64,000 bases of DNA from Pyrobaculum ferrireducens. GTDB lineage: Archaea; Thermoproteota; Thermoprotei; Thermoproteales; Thermoproteaceae. Shown here piece by piece: positions 24,018-32,599 of this stretch. The first letter of the stretch is position 1, and each line of letters begins with the position of its first letter. The stretch spans positions 1,774,391 to 1,838,390 of the forward strand of contig NC_016645.1 in assembly GCF_000234805.1 (NCBI RefSeq). Direction: 5' to 3'. Under the pieces are notes generated by a model, which made no database searches, was not told the DNA's origin, and saw only the letters and a program-made list of their open reading frames with translations. The translations under genes and the position numbers were made by a program.

Positions 24018-25624
24018 GGGCGTTTGAGAAGAGCTATTCTATTCTATTCGGCCGCTCGCCGAAGAGAATCGCGCTCTACGCCACCTCGTTGTTTATTGTC
24101 TTCGCCGTCTTGAAGGGGGCTCAGCAACCCCTAGCCCCCCTTCTCTACATCGCCTTAGGGGGGGCGCTCATCCTGATCTTTCTGCTGGTGGACCGCGCCT
24201 TGATTAACCCCAGGAGGTCGTACTACGTCGCCGTGGTGTCTACGACGTTTGTGGCGTTTTTTGACTTGGTTTTTCAAAAGCCTGCGCTGTCCTTCTCTCT
24301 AGTTGGGGCGATTATAAGCGCCACGGTTCTACAGTCGCTTAAGTGCAGGACGCCGGCGTACGTGTTGCCGCTGGCGGTGTCTTCCCTGGTGTATTACCTA
24401 ATGGGGGAATACTACCTCTTCGTGGTGTCTCTCTCCTACATCGCCGTCCTTCAGATAATGAGGTTTGTGATTAACAAGATGGCCCGCGGTCTTGACGCCA
24501 TGTGTATGTTCTCCAGCTTCATATACGCTGTGTTTGCAGAAGACGACGTCTTGGAGGATGCCTTTAGGGAGCTGGGGAGGGTGGAGGCTGTGCCTCTCCA
24601 TGTCTACACCATAGGGGGGCGGCACGTGGTGGTGGTTTCCGACTTCCACCCGGGCCCCTTTAGACACATAGGGGGAGGCATGTTGGTGGATTACCTGAAT
24701 AGCGAAGTGGAGAAGATGGAGTACCGCTTCACCTTCCTACACGGCGTTGGTAGCCACGAGCGGGACCCCATCACCAGCGACTCCGTGAGGCGCATTGTCG
24801 ACGCGGTTAAATCCGCCCTCGCGTCTATGCACAACGGCTCACCACCCTTGGGCGTGCGCCCTGTGAAGCACAGGTTCGGGGATGTGAAGGTGGTAGGCTT
24901 CAGCATAGGCACCCCGCCCCACCTGGCGATAGTGAGTAGGGTGGAGTCGGCGTCTGATGATATACCCACGTGGGTGGGTAGGCGGGTGGACGCTGGGGAG
25001 TACGTATTAGTCGACGCCCAGAATAAATTCGACGGCGCCGTGCATTGGGGGGAGGAGGACGTCGTGTCACTCTCTAAAGGTCTGAAGGCGTTGCACGAGG
25101 CTAATGTATGCCGCTCTTTCAAAATCGGGATTGGGAAGACCTATGCGCAACACCTCGATCCGCTGGGCTATGAAATTGGGCCTGCGGGGATCTCGGCTAT
25201 TGTGAACGACTGCGACGGAGCTAGGGGGTTGCTAATTGTTTTTGATGGGAATAACCTGGACGGCGCCTTGTATGAACAGCTTATTAAGATCTACGAGGCG
25301 CGTGGATACGAGGTTGTGGAGGTGGTGACAACGGACACCCATAGGGCCACCGGCGTTGGGCTGGGCCGTGGGTACAGGATAGTGGGGGAGCGTATTGAAC
25401 ACAGCCGCATAGTGGAGCTCGTGGACAAGGCGGTGTCTGAGGCGGAGAGGTCGCTGGCGCCGATGCCGGTTGCCTACAAGAGGGTGGAGGTCGTGGCGGA
25501 GGTATTAGGCGAGGAGGGCTTCAGGAGAATTCAAGACACCGTCAGGATCTATAAGAAAGTTGGGTTAGTTATAGCTGTTGCTGTTTTTGTCATACCTTCT
25601 CTTTTAATTGCGCTTTTGGCATAA
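24014..25624 (+). CDS. DUF2070 family membrane protein
   Basis: 536 residues. The N-terminal third holds about six transmembrane helices, followed by a large soluble domain with the diagnostic DFHPGPFRHIGGG segment and FLHGVGSHERDPIT, both rich in possible metal ligands (D, H). A further TM helix closes the protein (VGLVIAVAVFVIPSLLIALLA). DUF2070 is archaeal and uncharacterised; the soluble domain's His/Asp motifs suggest a metal-dependent hydrolase at the membrane. Confidence 0.8.
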   Translation: MRAFEKSYSILFGRSPKRIALYATSLFIVFAVLKGAQQPLAPLLYIALGGALILIFLLVDRALINPRRSYYVAVVSTTFVAFFDLVFQKPALSFSLVGAIISATVLQSLKCRTPAYVLPLAVSSLVYYLMGEYYLFVVSLSYIAVLQIMRFVINKMARGLDAMCMFSSFIYAVFAEDDVLEDAFRELGRVEAVPLHVYTIGGRHVVVVSDFHPGPFRHIGGGMLVDYLNSEVEKMEYRFTFLHGVGSHERDPITSDSVRRIVDAVKSALASMHNGSPPLGVRPVKHRFGDVKVVGFSIGTPPHLAIVSRVESASDDIPTWVGRRVDAGEYVLVDAQNKFDGAVHWGEEDVVSLSKGLKALHEANVCRSFKIGIGKTYAQHLDPLGYEIGPAGISAIVNDCDGARGLLIVFDGNNLDGALYEQLIKIYEARGYEVVEVVTTDTHRATGVGLGRGYRIVGERIEHSRIVELVDKAVSEAERSLAPMPVAYKRVEVVAEVLGEEGFRRIQDTVRIYKKVGLVIAVAVFVIPSLLIALLA

Positions 25625-25654
25625 GGTTTATATACAGATATGGGAGTAGGGTAC

Positions 25655-26122
25655 ATGAATCGTGAAATTCCGACTACGGAGGCCGTTCTGGAGTACCTGG
25701 AGTCGATGATGGAGCGGCTGGATCAGTGGGTTAAGGAACAGGAAAGGCAGGTGAAGGACCTGGAGGCCCACGGAGAGTCTATGAAGATGGCCGACAGGCT
25801 TGAGCTGCTCTACTCGGCGCAAGCGATGCTGGGCTACATAGCCAAGGTTCTGAAGGATTTCGAGTCTTGGCTCAGCAACCCAGTGGTGACGTCGGTGATG
25901 CCTGAGGAAATGCTAAGGCGCCTCGAGGCGATGCTTAGGGAGGTCGCTATTAAATTCATACAAGTCGATATTTCTCACACCAGCGAATATAGAGACTTGC
26001 TTTCTAAATTCGCGAAAGAGGGAAAGGTGCCGAGCGTCCTCGCGTTGTATATACAGCAGAGGCCGCAGGCGCCGCCGCGTAGGCGTGGGGGGGAGGAGGG
26101 GGGTACGCCGCGGTTCTTCTAA
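25655..26122 (+). CDS. DUF2153-like helical protein
   Basis: 155 residues, mainly alpha-helical, with a proline/arginine/glycine-rich tail (QAPPRRRGGEEGG). The SWLSNPVVTSVMPEEMLRRLEAMLREV segment is what I recall of the crenarchaeal DUF2153 group. The ATG at 25655 is 24 bp after TTTATATA; an ATG at 25640 would be only 9 bp from it. Stop shared with the convergent gene (CTAA). Function unknown. Confidence 0.65.
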   Translation: MNREIPTTEAVLEYLESMMERLDQWVKEQERQVKDLEAHGESMKMADRLELLYSAQAMLGYIAKVLKDFESWLSNPVVTSVMPEEMLRRLEAMLREVAIKFIQVDISHTSEYRDLLSKFAKEGKVPSVLALYIQQRPQAPPRRRGGEEGGTPRFF

Positions 26123-26940
26123 GGCTTGTAGATATCCAGCCTAACCTTGTATACGCCGGGGGCGTAGTCCCTCACTACCCGCCGACCTACCACTTGGCAG
26201 TGGGGACATATCTGCGTGACAATCCCCTCCGCCTCCCCAAATGGATCCTCTTCTTTGCCCAAGTGGTAGAAGTGAATCACCCCGCTCTTCTCTAGACACT
26301 CAAGAGCCGCTGGCAGGTACTTATAGGCGCCTAGAGGTAGCGTTAGGAGGACTCTGTCGAATTTCCGCCTCAGTAGGGGTGCAACCACAGCCACGTCGCC
26401 GTGTATCGCCACGGCGTTTTTAATCTTGTTAAGCCGGAAGTTGTCGACCATGTACTTAAAGCCCCATGGGTTGAGCTCTACGGCTACTATCAGCCTCGGC
26501 TTTGCCAACTTGGCTATGGCCACCGCGTAGGGCGCGACGCCGGCGAAGAGGTATAGAACTCTCTCGCCCTCGCCGACTCTACTCGCCACGTCAAGCCTGT
26601 CTGTCTGGTCCCTCGAAGAGAAGAAGACTTTGGTGGGGTCGACTTTTATGTAGTAGCCGTGTTCCTTGTGTATAACCTCCGTGGGGCCCTCCAGCAACAC
26701 CTCGTAGTTGTAGAGCCTGTACTCCCCGGCTCGGCCCCCTACTCTGCGCAACACGGCGCGTACGTGTTTATTCGCCTCAGCCACCGCCTTAGCTATGGCG
26801 AATTTATAGTTCTCAAGCTCCGGCGGTATCTCGATAATCGCGACGGCGCCGCTCCTGGATCCAATAATTTCAAGTGAGGATGGGACCTTCTCAAGCAACT
26901 CCCCGGGCACCACTCCGCTGAGGCGGCGTCTAAGAGACAC
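26119..26940 (-). CDS. tRNA methyltransferase, Trm5/TYW2 family
   Basis: 273 residues. FFSSRDQTDRLDVAS is the Trm5-type substrate-recognition motif, LYLFAGVAPYAVAIAKLAKP binds SAM and VAVELNPWG is motif II. Trm5 makes m1G37 in tRNA and thereby prevents frameshifting; the related Taw enzymes act in wyosine formation. Length suggests a shortened N-terminal domain. Which branch cannot be decided here. ATG start 24 bp from TTTTTAAAC. Confidence 0.8.
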   Translation of the reverse strand: MSLRRRLSGVVPGELLEKVPSSLEIIGSRSGAVAIIEIPPELENYKFAIAKAVAEANKHVRAVLRRVGGRAGEYRLYNYEVLLEGPTEVIHKEHGYYIKVDPTKVFFSSRDQTDRLDVASRVGEGERVLYLFAGVAPYAVAIAKLAKPRLIVAVELNPWGFKYMVDNFRLNKIKNAVAIHGDVAVVAPLLRRKFDRVLLTLPLGAYKYLPAALECLEKSGVIHFYHLGKEEDPFGEAEGIVTQICPHCQVVGRRVVRDYAPGVYKVRLDIYKP

Positions 26941-27094
26941 ATCCCACAGAAAGGCGGCGTTTAAAAATCAGTCCCTGACCCCATCTTCACACAGTCAGCC
27001 GGGTTAGTTATCCTCACAACCACCTCTCCCCTGGCTACTATATTTGTTTTATTGGCGACCCAGATGCGCTGGTGTGCCGTGTCTATGACAAAAA

Positions 27095-27104
27095 TTATTT
27101 ATAT
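27095..27104 (+). promoter_or_regulatory. TATA-like element of radA
   Basis: TTATTTATAT centred 24 bp before the GTG at 27124, again giving a leaderless mRNA. Confidence 0.5.
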
Positions 27105-27123
27105 CTAGCATGCGAGCTACTCC

Positions 27124-28125
27124 GTGTCTTCTAAAAAGAAAAAGGCTGACGCCGAGGCGGCCCAGGCGCAGGCCACCGTCGAGGTACGCGCCGATCTAGA
27201 TGTCGAAGAGCTGGAGGGTATTGGGAGGGTGACGGGGGCTAAGCTAAAGGAGAGGGGGTACTACACGGTGCGCGACATAGCCTTCGCATCTGCCAAGGAG
27301 CTCGCCGAAATTATCGGTAACGAGGAGAGAGCGCAACAGATTATAGAGGCGGCGCGTAAGATGCTGGGGCTCCACTCATTTATCTCCGCTCTTGAGGTTT
27401 ACGAGAGGCGCAAGATGATTAGGCGGATCTCCACGGGGGTGAGGGCTCTTGACGAGCTCCTCGGCGGCGGCGTGGAGACCAGGGCCGTCACTGAGGTTGT
27501 GGGCGAGTTCGGCTCCGGCAAGACGCAACTGTGTCACCAGCTAGCGGTGATGGTCCAGCTCCCCGAGGACAGGGGCGGGCTGGGCGCCAAGGCCATTTAC
27601 ATAGATACTGAGAACACCTTCCGCCCCGAGCGCATTATGCAGATCGCCAAGGCCAGGGGGCTCGACCCCGACCAGGCGTTGCACAATATCTTCTACGCCA
27701 GGGCCTACAGCTCGGATCACCAGATGATTCTTGTGGACCAGGCTAAGTCAATCATAAAGCAACACAACGTGGCGTTGCTTGTAGTAGATTCGGTAATTGC
27801 CCACTTCCGCTCCGAGTTCCCCGGCAGGGAGAACCTGGCTGAGCGCCAGCAGAAGCTGAATAAACACGTCGCAGACCTACTGCGCCTCGCCGACGCTTAC
27901 GACGTGGCGGTGGTAATCACAAACCAGGTGATGGCGCAACCAGACGTCTTCTTCGGCAACCCGCTGAGGCCGGCTGGGGGCAACATATTGGCGCACGGCG
28001 CAACCTACCGCCTCTGGCTGAGGAAGTCAAAGGAAAACATTAGAATTGCGAAGATATTCGACAGTCCCTACCACCCGGAGGGGGAGGTTTCGTTCCGCAT
28101 CACGGAGGAGGGGCTTGTGGACTAG
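27124..28125 (+). CDS. radA: RadA recombinase
   Basis: 333 residues. The archaeal Rad51/RecA orthologue that forms nucleoprotein filaments for homologous recombination. Helix-hairpin-helix domain at residues 27-80 ([20 protein letters not shown]), Walker A GEFGSGKT at 127-134, Walker B in [17 protein letters not shown] and loop [20 protein letters not shown] start. The stop codon overlaps the convergent gene in a CTAG. Confidence 0.95.
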   Translation: MSSKKKKADAEAAQAQATVEVRADLDVEELEGIGRVTGAKLKERGYYTVRDIAFASAKELAEIIGNEERAQQIIEAARKMLGLHSFISALEVYERRKMIRRISTGVRALDELLGGGVETRAVTEVVGEFGSGKTQLCHQLAVMVQLPEDRGGLGAKAIYIDTENTFRPERIMQIAKARGLDPDQALHNIFYARAYSSDHQMILVDQAKSIIKQHNVALLVVDSVIAHFRSEFPGRENLAERQQKLNKHVADLLRLADAYDVAVVITNQVMAQPDVFFGNPLRPAGGNILAHGATYRLWLRKSKENIRIAKIFDSPYHPEGEVSFRITEEGLVD

Positions 28126-28709
28126 CCGTACATAAGTAGAAGCCAGTTGTATATGGGCAGGTGTTTGAAGTTTGCCACTGCGAAGTCCCAGAAGCTCCTG
28201 TACTTTTCATATATTGGGTGGCTGGCCAGCTTTGTAACTAACTGAAGCGCCTCCGACATATGACCAGCCACGGCTAGGCTAGCTGATACATCGACGGCGA
28301 GCGTGCGGACTAGTGTATAGGCGAGGGTTTCGCCCTCCACAACCTCCGGCCTTGCCCTTTCCATTACTAGCTGGGCATCTACCTTCGCGACCATGGCGTC
28401 CAATAGCCTCTTCAGAAGCGCGATGGATAACTCGTTGGCCAGCTGATCGGCGGCTAGCTCAGGTGGGGCGGCCCATATCTCTAAGAGCTGGGGATCTGTC
28501 AAGGCGTGGCTAAAGGCCGCTTCCCTAAGGACTGCATATCTGTCTACTGGGAGGGCGATTTTTAAGATTTGAATCTCGCCGGGCTCCAGCCTCGTCTCCT
28601 CGGCCCCTATCACCACTACGTCGATAGGCGGCGGGCCGATCAGCTCTATCAACTGCTTCACCAGCGTCACCACATCGCCGCTAACCTCCCTCAAAGTGAT
28701 TACCTCCAC
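28122..28709 (-). CDS. Hypothetical protein
   Basis: 195 residues, no recognised family. N-terminal alpha/beta segment ([25 protein letters not shown]) then mostly helices. GTG start 24 bp from a TATA-like element shared with the divergent radical SAM gene. Convergent with radA and sharing its stop tetranucleotide, but nothing shows a functional link. Confidence 0.6.
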   Translation of the reverse strand: MEVITLREVSGDVVTLVKQLIELIGPPPIDVVVIGAEETRLEPGEIQILKIALPVDRYAVLREAAFSHALTDPQLLEIWAAPPELAADQLANELSIALLKRLLDAMVAKVDAQLVMERARPEVVEGETLAYTLVRTLAVDVSASLAVAGHMSEALQLVTKLASHPIYEKYRSFWDFAVANFKHLPIYNWLLLMYG

Positions 28710-28729
28710 AAGGGTAGAGGCAGTTAATG

Positions 28730-28738
28730 CTTATAAAT
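28730..28738. promoter_or_regulatory. Bidirectional TATA-like element
   Basis: CTTATAAAT lies 24 bp from both the minus-strand GTG at 28709 and the plus-strand ATG at 28758. An ATG at 28737 overlaps the box, so it cannot be the start of a leaderless message. Confidence 0.5.
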
Positions 28739-28757
28739 GGATAGCCGAGATAATAGT

Positions 28758-30356
28758 ATGCCTTTACCTAGATTTGACGTCGTGATTACCACAGATAGAT
28801 CAATGATGTCGAACTACCATAGGAAGGAGTTTCTAGGGTTTGGGACCACGGGGCCTGTTTTCGTCGAGCTCCCCTTTGGCCTCTCTGAGCGCTTCCACAC
28901 CTATCTCTTTGCTCCAAAAGTTAAGACAGATAAATGGGGGAGGCCCCTGGAGGCACCCTACGGGATGAGAAAAATTGAGGCTAAGCTTCTAGACGCCGGC
29001 ATAAACGCCGCTGTGATAGACCCAGACCACGTCCACAAGTACCTCAAAGACGCCAAGTTGCTTATGTTAAGTCACCACGACTACTTCGGCCTCAACCCTC
29101 CGAGTAGCACCTGGGGGGTTATTGTGGGTAAGGAGCCTATGAACGCCATGCTGTTTAGGAGATTTATGGAGCGGCTGGCGCCGCGTATATGGGAGGCGAA
29201 GTCAAGCAACGGGCTGAGGGTGGTCGTGGGAGGGCCCGCGGCGTGGCAGTGGCTGTACTATCCAGAACTTGTTGAGAGGTGGGGCGTCGACACTATTTTC
29301 GACGGCGAGGGGGAGAAGCTAGTTGTAGACCTTGTGAAGAGGGCTTTAGAGGGCAAGCCGTTGCCGAGGTATGTATATGTGGGGGTGGGCGAGGCCCCCG
29401 ACGTAGATGAGATATCCACAATAAGGTACCCGAGTATAAACGGTCTGGTGGAGATTGGGAGGGGGTGCCCCCGGGGATGCGCCTTCTGCTCAGTGACGCT
29501 TAGGGCGATGAGGTGGTATCCTCTTGAGAAGATTGAGAGGGAGCTGAAAGTAAATGCAGATGCGGGGGTTGTCGACGGTATTCTCCACTCAGACGAGGTG
29601 CCTCTCTACGGCTCTACTAGTGTGGAGCCCAATCCCGAGAAGCTGATAGCTTTACACAAACTGGCTAAGAAATACTACCGGAAGGTTGGGTGGAGCCACT
29701 CCACGCTGGTGGCGGTGTACCACGGCGAGAAGAAGATGGGGAAGCTCTTTACTAAGCTCTCAGAGATTATAATTGACGACAATCAGGAGTGGTGGGGGGC
29801 GCAGATAGGGCTTGAGACCGGATCTATACGGCTGGCGCGTAGAATAATGCCGGGGAAGGCCGCCCCCTACAAGATTGAGCAGTGGCATGAAATAGTTGTC
29901 GAGGCGGCCGCAGTTATGCACGAGGTTAGGCTGATACCCGCCATCACCCTGATCGTAGGTCTCCCAGATGAGCAACCAGACGACGTGGTTGAGACCATTG
30001 AGCTCGTGGAGCGGCTTAGGCCGTACCGCTCGTTAATAGTGCCGTTGTTCTACGTCCCTATGAGCCACGTGAAGAGCGAAAAGACTGGATGGCTGGACAA
30101 GGTTAACCTATATCCAGAACACATAGATTTGCTTAAGGTGGTGGCGAGGCACTCTATATACTGGGCAAAGGATATTGTGAACAAGTTCTACTTCAAGGGG
30201 CCGCAGTATGCGCTGGTGCGTCTCTTAGTTAATTACTTTATTAACTACGTCGAGAAGAAACTTGACAAGATTCAAGAAGATGTTGAACGCTATAAGGAGG
30301 AGCTTAGGATGGCGAGGGCGAGCTCTAGAAGAGAAGTGTTAACTTTCGCCTCTTAG
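28758..30356 (+). CDS. B12-binding-type radical SAM protein
   Basis: About 532 residues. The N-terminal half resembles a cobalamin-binding Rossmann domain (VVVGGPAAWQWLYYPELVERWGVDTIFDGEGEKLVVDLVKRALEG), without the DxHxxG lower ligand. GRGCPRGCAFCSVT has the CxxxCxxC cluster of radical SAM enzymes. Class-B enzymes of this shape methylate or join unreactive carbons; archaeal ones include the GDGT ring synthases. A lipid role is inference, made plausible by the nearby archaeol genes but not proven. Start set by the TATA-like box. Confidence 0.75.
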   Translation: MPLPRFDVVITTDRSMMSNYHRKEFLGFGTTGPVFVELPFGLSERFHTYLFAPKVKTDKWGRPLEAPYGMRKIEAKLLDAGINAAVIDPDHVHKYLKDAKLLMLSHHDYFGLNPPSSTWGVIVGKEPMNAMLFRRFMERLAPRIWEAKSSNGLRVVVGGPAAWQWLYYPELVERWGVDTIFDGEGEKLVVDLVKRALEGKPLPRYVYVGVGEAPDVDEISTIRYPSINGLVEIGRGCPRGCAFCSVTLRAMRWYPLEKIERELKVNADAGVVDGILHSDEVPLYGSTSVEPNPEKLIALHKLAKKYYRKVGWSHSTLVAVYHGEKKMGKLFTKLSEIIIDDNQEWWGAQIGLETGSIRLARRIMPGKAAPYKIEQWHEIVVEAAAVMHEVRLIPAITLIVGLPDEQPDDVVETIELVERLRPYRSLIVPLFYVPMSHVKSEKTGWLDKVNLYPEHIDLLKVVARHSIYWAKDIVNKFYFKGPQYALVRLLVNYFINYVEKKLDKIQEDVERYKEELRMARASSRREVLTFAS

Positions 30357-30788
30357 CAAGACCTCCCTCAGCTTTTCTCTAAGGTCTACCTCTATGCCTA
30401 GTTTGGCGAGCCCCGCCACGATCGCCAATTGACACGCCACGCCGCACCCCCCGCAACAGCTTAGTTGCACCTCGTCGCCGCACTCCACAACGCCCGACGT
30501 GCAGAGGAGCTCGTTTAAATACGCCCACGCTTTTCTCAAGAGCGTTGCCCGGGGAATCCTCTTTGCAAATGCGGCGGAGTTCGCTATGCCGTATATATCT
30601 GTGATGTAGAGCACCGACCTAATTCCCAACCTAGAGGTAAGCGAGGTTAGGCACGGCAGATTTCTCCGCTCGGCTAGACCGCCGCAGAGCTCGACAATTT
30701 TTTTAAACTCCTCTAGAGCGTAGTCGTCCGCCTCTACGTAAGCTAAGACCCCCCTTCTCCAATCCACCAGCGCGGCTCCTCTATGCAT
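30339..30788 (-). CDS. Hypothetical cysteine-containing protein
   Basis: 149 residues, family unknown. The C-terminal third has CSC-type clusters: VECGDEVQLSCCGGCGVAC, a possible metal site with five cysteines. The N-terminal part is alpha/beta. ATG start 23-25 bp from the shared TATA-like box. Overlaps the radical SAM gene by 18 bp. A metallocofactor role is only a guess. Confidence 0.6.
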   Translation of the reverse strand: MHRGAALVDWRRGVLAYVEADDYALEEFKKIVELCGGLAERRNLPCLTSLTSRLGIRSVLYITDIYGIANSAAFAKRIPRATLLRKAWAYLNELLCTSGVVECGDEVQLSCCGGCGVACQLAIVAGLAKLGIEVDLREKLREVLLRGES

Positions 30789-30807
30789 GCCTCCGCCTTA
30801 GTTGAGC

Positions 30808-30816
30808 TTTATAAAT
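30808..30816. promoter_or_regulatory. Bidirectional TATA-like element
   Basis: TTTATAAAT lies 24 bp from both the minus-strand ATG at 30788 and the plus-strand ATG at 30836. An ATG at 30815 overlaps it and is not used. Confidence 0.5.
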
Positions 30817-30835
30817 GGGTTTCTTCCCCAAGGCC

Positions 30836-31150
30836 ATGGAAAACCAGCTGTGTTTCGCATGTACTGAGCAGAGGTACGCAAAACCGACCACCAGAGTTAG
30901 GTGCTCTGTGTGTAAGAAAGAGGTTAGTTGGAGGCATGTTGTCTCCCACTACGCCGAGCATGGAAAGAAAAGCGGCAACGACGTCGTCTGCCCCATATGC
31001 AACAATAAGGTGAAGAGCCAGGAATATAGACGGCATGTTAGAATGCATTTCGTGGCGAAAAGCGAGCCGGGCTATATGTGCGGCATCTGCGGCAGGGGAT
31101 TCGTAACTCTGCGGTCGTTGCTCGTACACCTATTGAAAACTCACGAGTAA
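30836..31150 (+). CDS. Archaeal C2H2-type zinc-finger protein
   Basis: 104 residues with three fingers: CSVC...HVVSHYAEH, CPIC...HVRMH and CGIC...HLLKTH, plus an N-terminal CFAC pair. Tandem C2H2 fingers this close to the eukaryotic type are uncommon but known in Crenarchaeota. It probably binds DNA or RNA. The stop codon overlaps the next gene's ATG by one base (TAATG), coupling it to CarS. Confidence 0.75.
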   Translation: MENQLCFACTEQRYAKPTTRVRCSVCKKEVSWRHVVSHYAEHGKKSGNDVVCPICNNKVKSQEYRRHVRMHFVAKSEPGYMCGICGRGFVTLRSLLVHLLKTHE

Positions 31151-31644
31151 TGGATCTTGTCGCTTTTTTCATCCTAATCTGGCCCCCATACGTGGCGAAC
31201 GGCTCCGCCGTCTTCTCATCCCGACTCAAGACTCGCCACCCCCTAGACTTTGGGAAAACGCTGTGGGACGGCAGGAGGATTTTTGGAGACGGAAAAACTT
31301 ATGAAGGACTCGCCATAGGCATCACGGCGGGGTCAACCATAGGCTACCTCCCCAACTTGCTCTCCCCCCACATAACCCCCCTAGACGCGTTTGTCCTGTC
31401 GACGACGGCGGTGCTCGGCGACCTCCTAGGCGCGTTCATAAAGCGGAGGCTCTGCATGCCGAGGGGATACCCAGCCTTCCCACTTGATCAGCTAGACTTT
31501 CTCTTAACAGCCTTCCTAATATACAGTCTATACGCAGAGATCCCGCCTATCTACATACTGGCGGCTGTGATAATCACCCCCCTTATACACAGAGCCACTA
31601 ACTACGCCGCGTATGTCCTTAAGCTGAAGAGAGAACCGTGGTGA
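31150..31644 (+). CDS. carS: CDP-archaeol synthase
   Basis: 164 residues, five to six hydrophobic helices. Activates unsaturated archaetidic acid with CTP for polar head-group addition in ether-lipid synthesis. GDGKTYEGLAIG and AVLGDLLGAFIKRRLCMPRGYPAFPLDQLDFLL are the DUF46/CarS signatures, with the acidic residues that bind metal-CTP. ATG at 31150 chosen because it couples to the upstream TAA; a longer frame only reads through the zinc-finger gene. Confidence 0.88.
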   Translation: MDLVAFFILIWPPYVANGSAVFSSRLKTRHPLDFGKTLWDGRRIFGDGKTYEGLAIGITAGSTIGYLPNLLSPHITPLDAFVLSTTAVLGDLLGAFIKRRLCMPRGYPAFPLDQLDFLLTAFLIYSLYAEIPPIYILAAVIITPLIHRATNYAAYVLKLKREPW

Positions 31645-31714
31645 CTAGACGTTCACGTATCGCCTCTCTAAGAACGTCCAAGGATTTATTAACTAATTAT
31701 TTCTACCTCTAGCT
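31645..31714 (+). promoter_or_regulatory. Promoter region of the ATP synthase genes with an inverted repeat
   Basis: GACGTTC (31648-31654) and GAACGTC (31672-31678) form a 7-bp stem with a 17-nt loop, directly before the TATA-like ATTTATTAA at 31684-31692, which is 27 bp from the ATG at 31715. The repeat could be the carS terminator or an operator. Confidence 0.4.
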
Positions 31715-32005
31715 ATGCATATCGTGATTGGCGACAGAACTACAGTGGCCTTATTTAAGCTAATGGGATTTGAGGGCAGGCCCGTCGAGGACCCGGCGGA
31801 GGCGCTTAACTTCGTAGTGAAAAATCTCGATGTGTATGACGCCATCTTCATAACTTCTAAAATAGCGCGGGTTATTAGGAAGGAGCTAGATGAGATAAGG
31901 ATGAGAAATCCTCGTAAGCTTGTGGTTGAGGTGCCGAGCGTAGAAGAGGGCATGGAGCGGGAGGTGAATTACCTACAGATCGTGAGGCAGGTTTTGGGCG
32001 GATAA
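31715..32005 (+). CDS. atpF: A-type ATP synthase subunit F
   Basis: 96 residues. The central-stalk regulatory subunit. GDRTTVALFKLMGFEG at the N-terminus and the alternating alpha/beta pattern DAIFITSKIARVIRKEL match AtpF. First of three ATP synthase genes here (F-E-A), all plus strand. Confidence 0.88.
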   Translation: MHIVIGDRTTVALFKLMGFEGRPVEDPAEALNFVVKNLDVYDAIFITSKIARVIRKELDEIRMRNPRKLVVEVPSVEEGMEREVNYLQIVRQVLGG

Positions 32006-32032
32006 TTTAAAAGTTGTTAAAAAGATGCCCTT

Positions 32033-32599
32033 ATGTCGCTTTTCGAGGACTTGATACGTTCCAAAATCGCGGAGCTTGAAGAATTAAAGAAGAATCTAGT
32101 TATAGAAATCGAGACCAGGGTTAGGAGGGATGCCAACGCGTCTCTTAACAAATTTTCAGAACAGATTACTAATGTAGAAAGCGAAGTTGCTCTAGAACGT
32201 GAGCGTATTCTGTACGACGCCGTGGTAAGTTCAAGAAAGAAGTTGGCTGAAACCTATGAACGGCTTCTCAAAGACTTGGTTGAGGCGCTTTACGAGGAGG
32301 TGGATAGAATGAGGGGCTCGGAGAGATATGTGAAATTTCTCACCAGACTCGTGGAGGACGCCGTGAAATATATACAGTCTAGCGATGTTGTTATATATGC
32401 CTCGCCTAAGGATAGGGGGGTTGTTGAAGTTATCGCGAGGAGTCTAGGCCTCACTGGTTTAATAGGCGAGAGGGACATAAGAGGCGGGGTAATAGTCACG
32501 TCGCGGGATGGCAGGGTGGCGGTTGACTACTCTATCGAGTCTATAGTTAGTAACAAACTAGAAGAGTTAAAACACCTCCTATACCTCGAGACACGATGA
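32033..32599 (+). CDS. atpE: A-type ATP synthase subunit E
   Basis: 188 residues. Peripheral stalk subunit: a long N-terminal coiled coil (residues 5-100) and a globular C-terminal domain containing [22 protein letters not shown], the E-subunit signature. TATA-like TAATTTAAAAG 25 bp upstream gives it its own promoter as well as read-through from atpF. ATG of atpA overlaps its stop. Confidence 0.88.
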   Translation: MSLFEDLIRSKIAELEELKKNLVIEIETRVRRDANASLNKFSEQITNVESEVALERERILYDAVVSSRKKLAETYERLLKDLVEALYEEVDRMRGSERYVKFLTRLVEDAVKYIQSSDVVIYASPKDRGVVEVIARSLGLTGLIGERDIRGGVIVTSRDGRVAVDYSIESIVSNKLEELKHLLYLETR

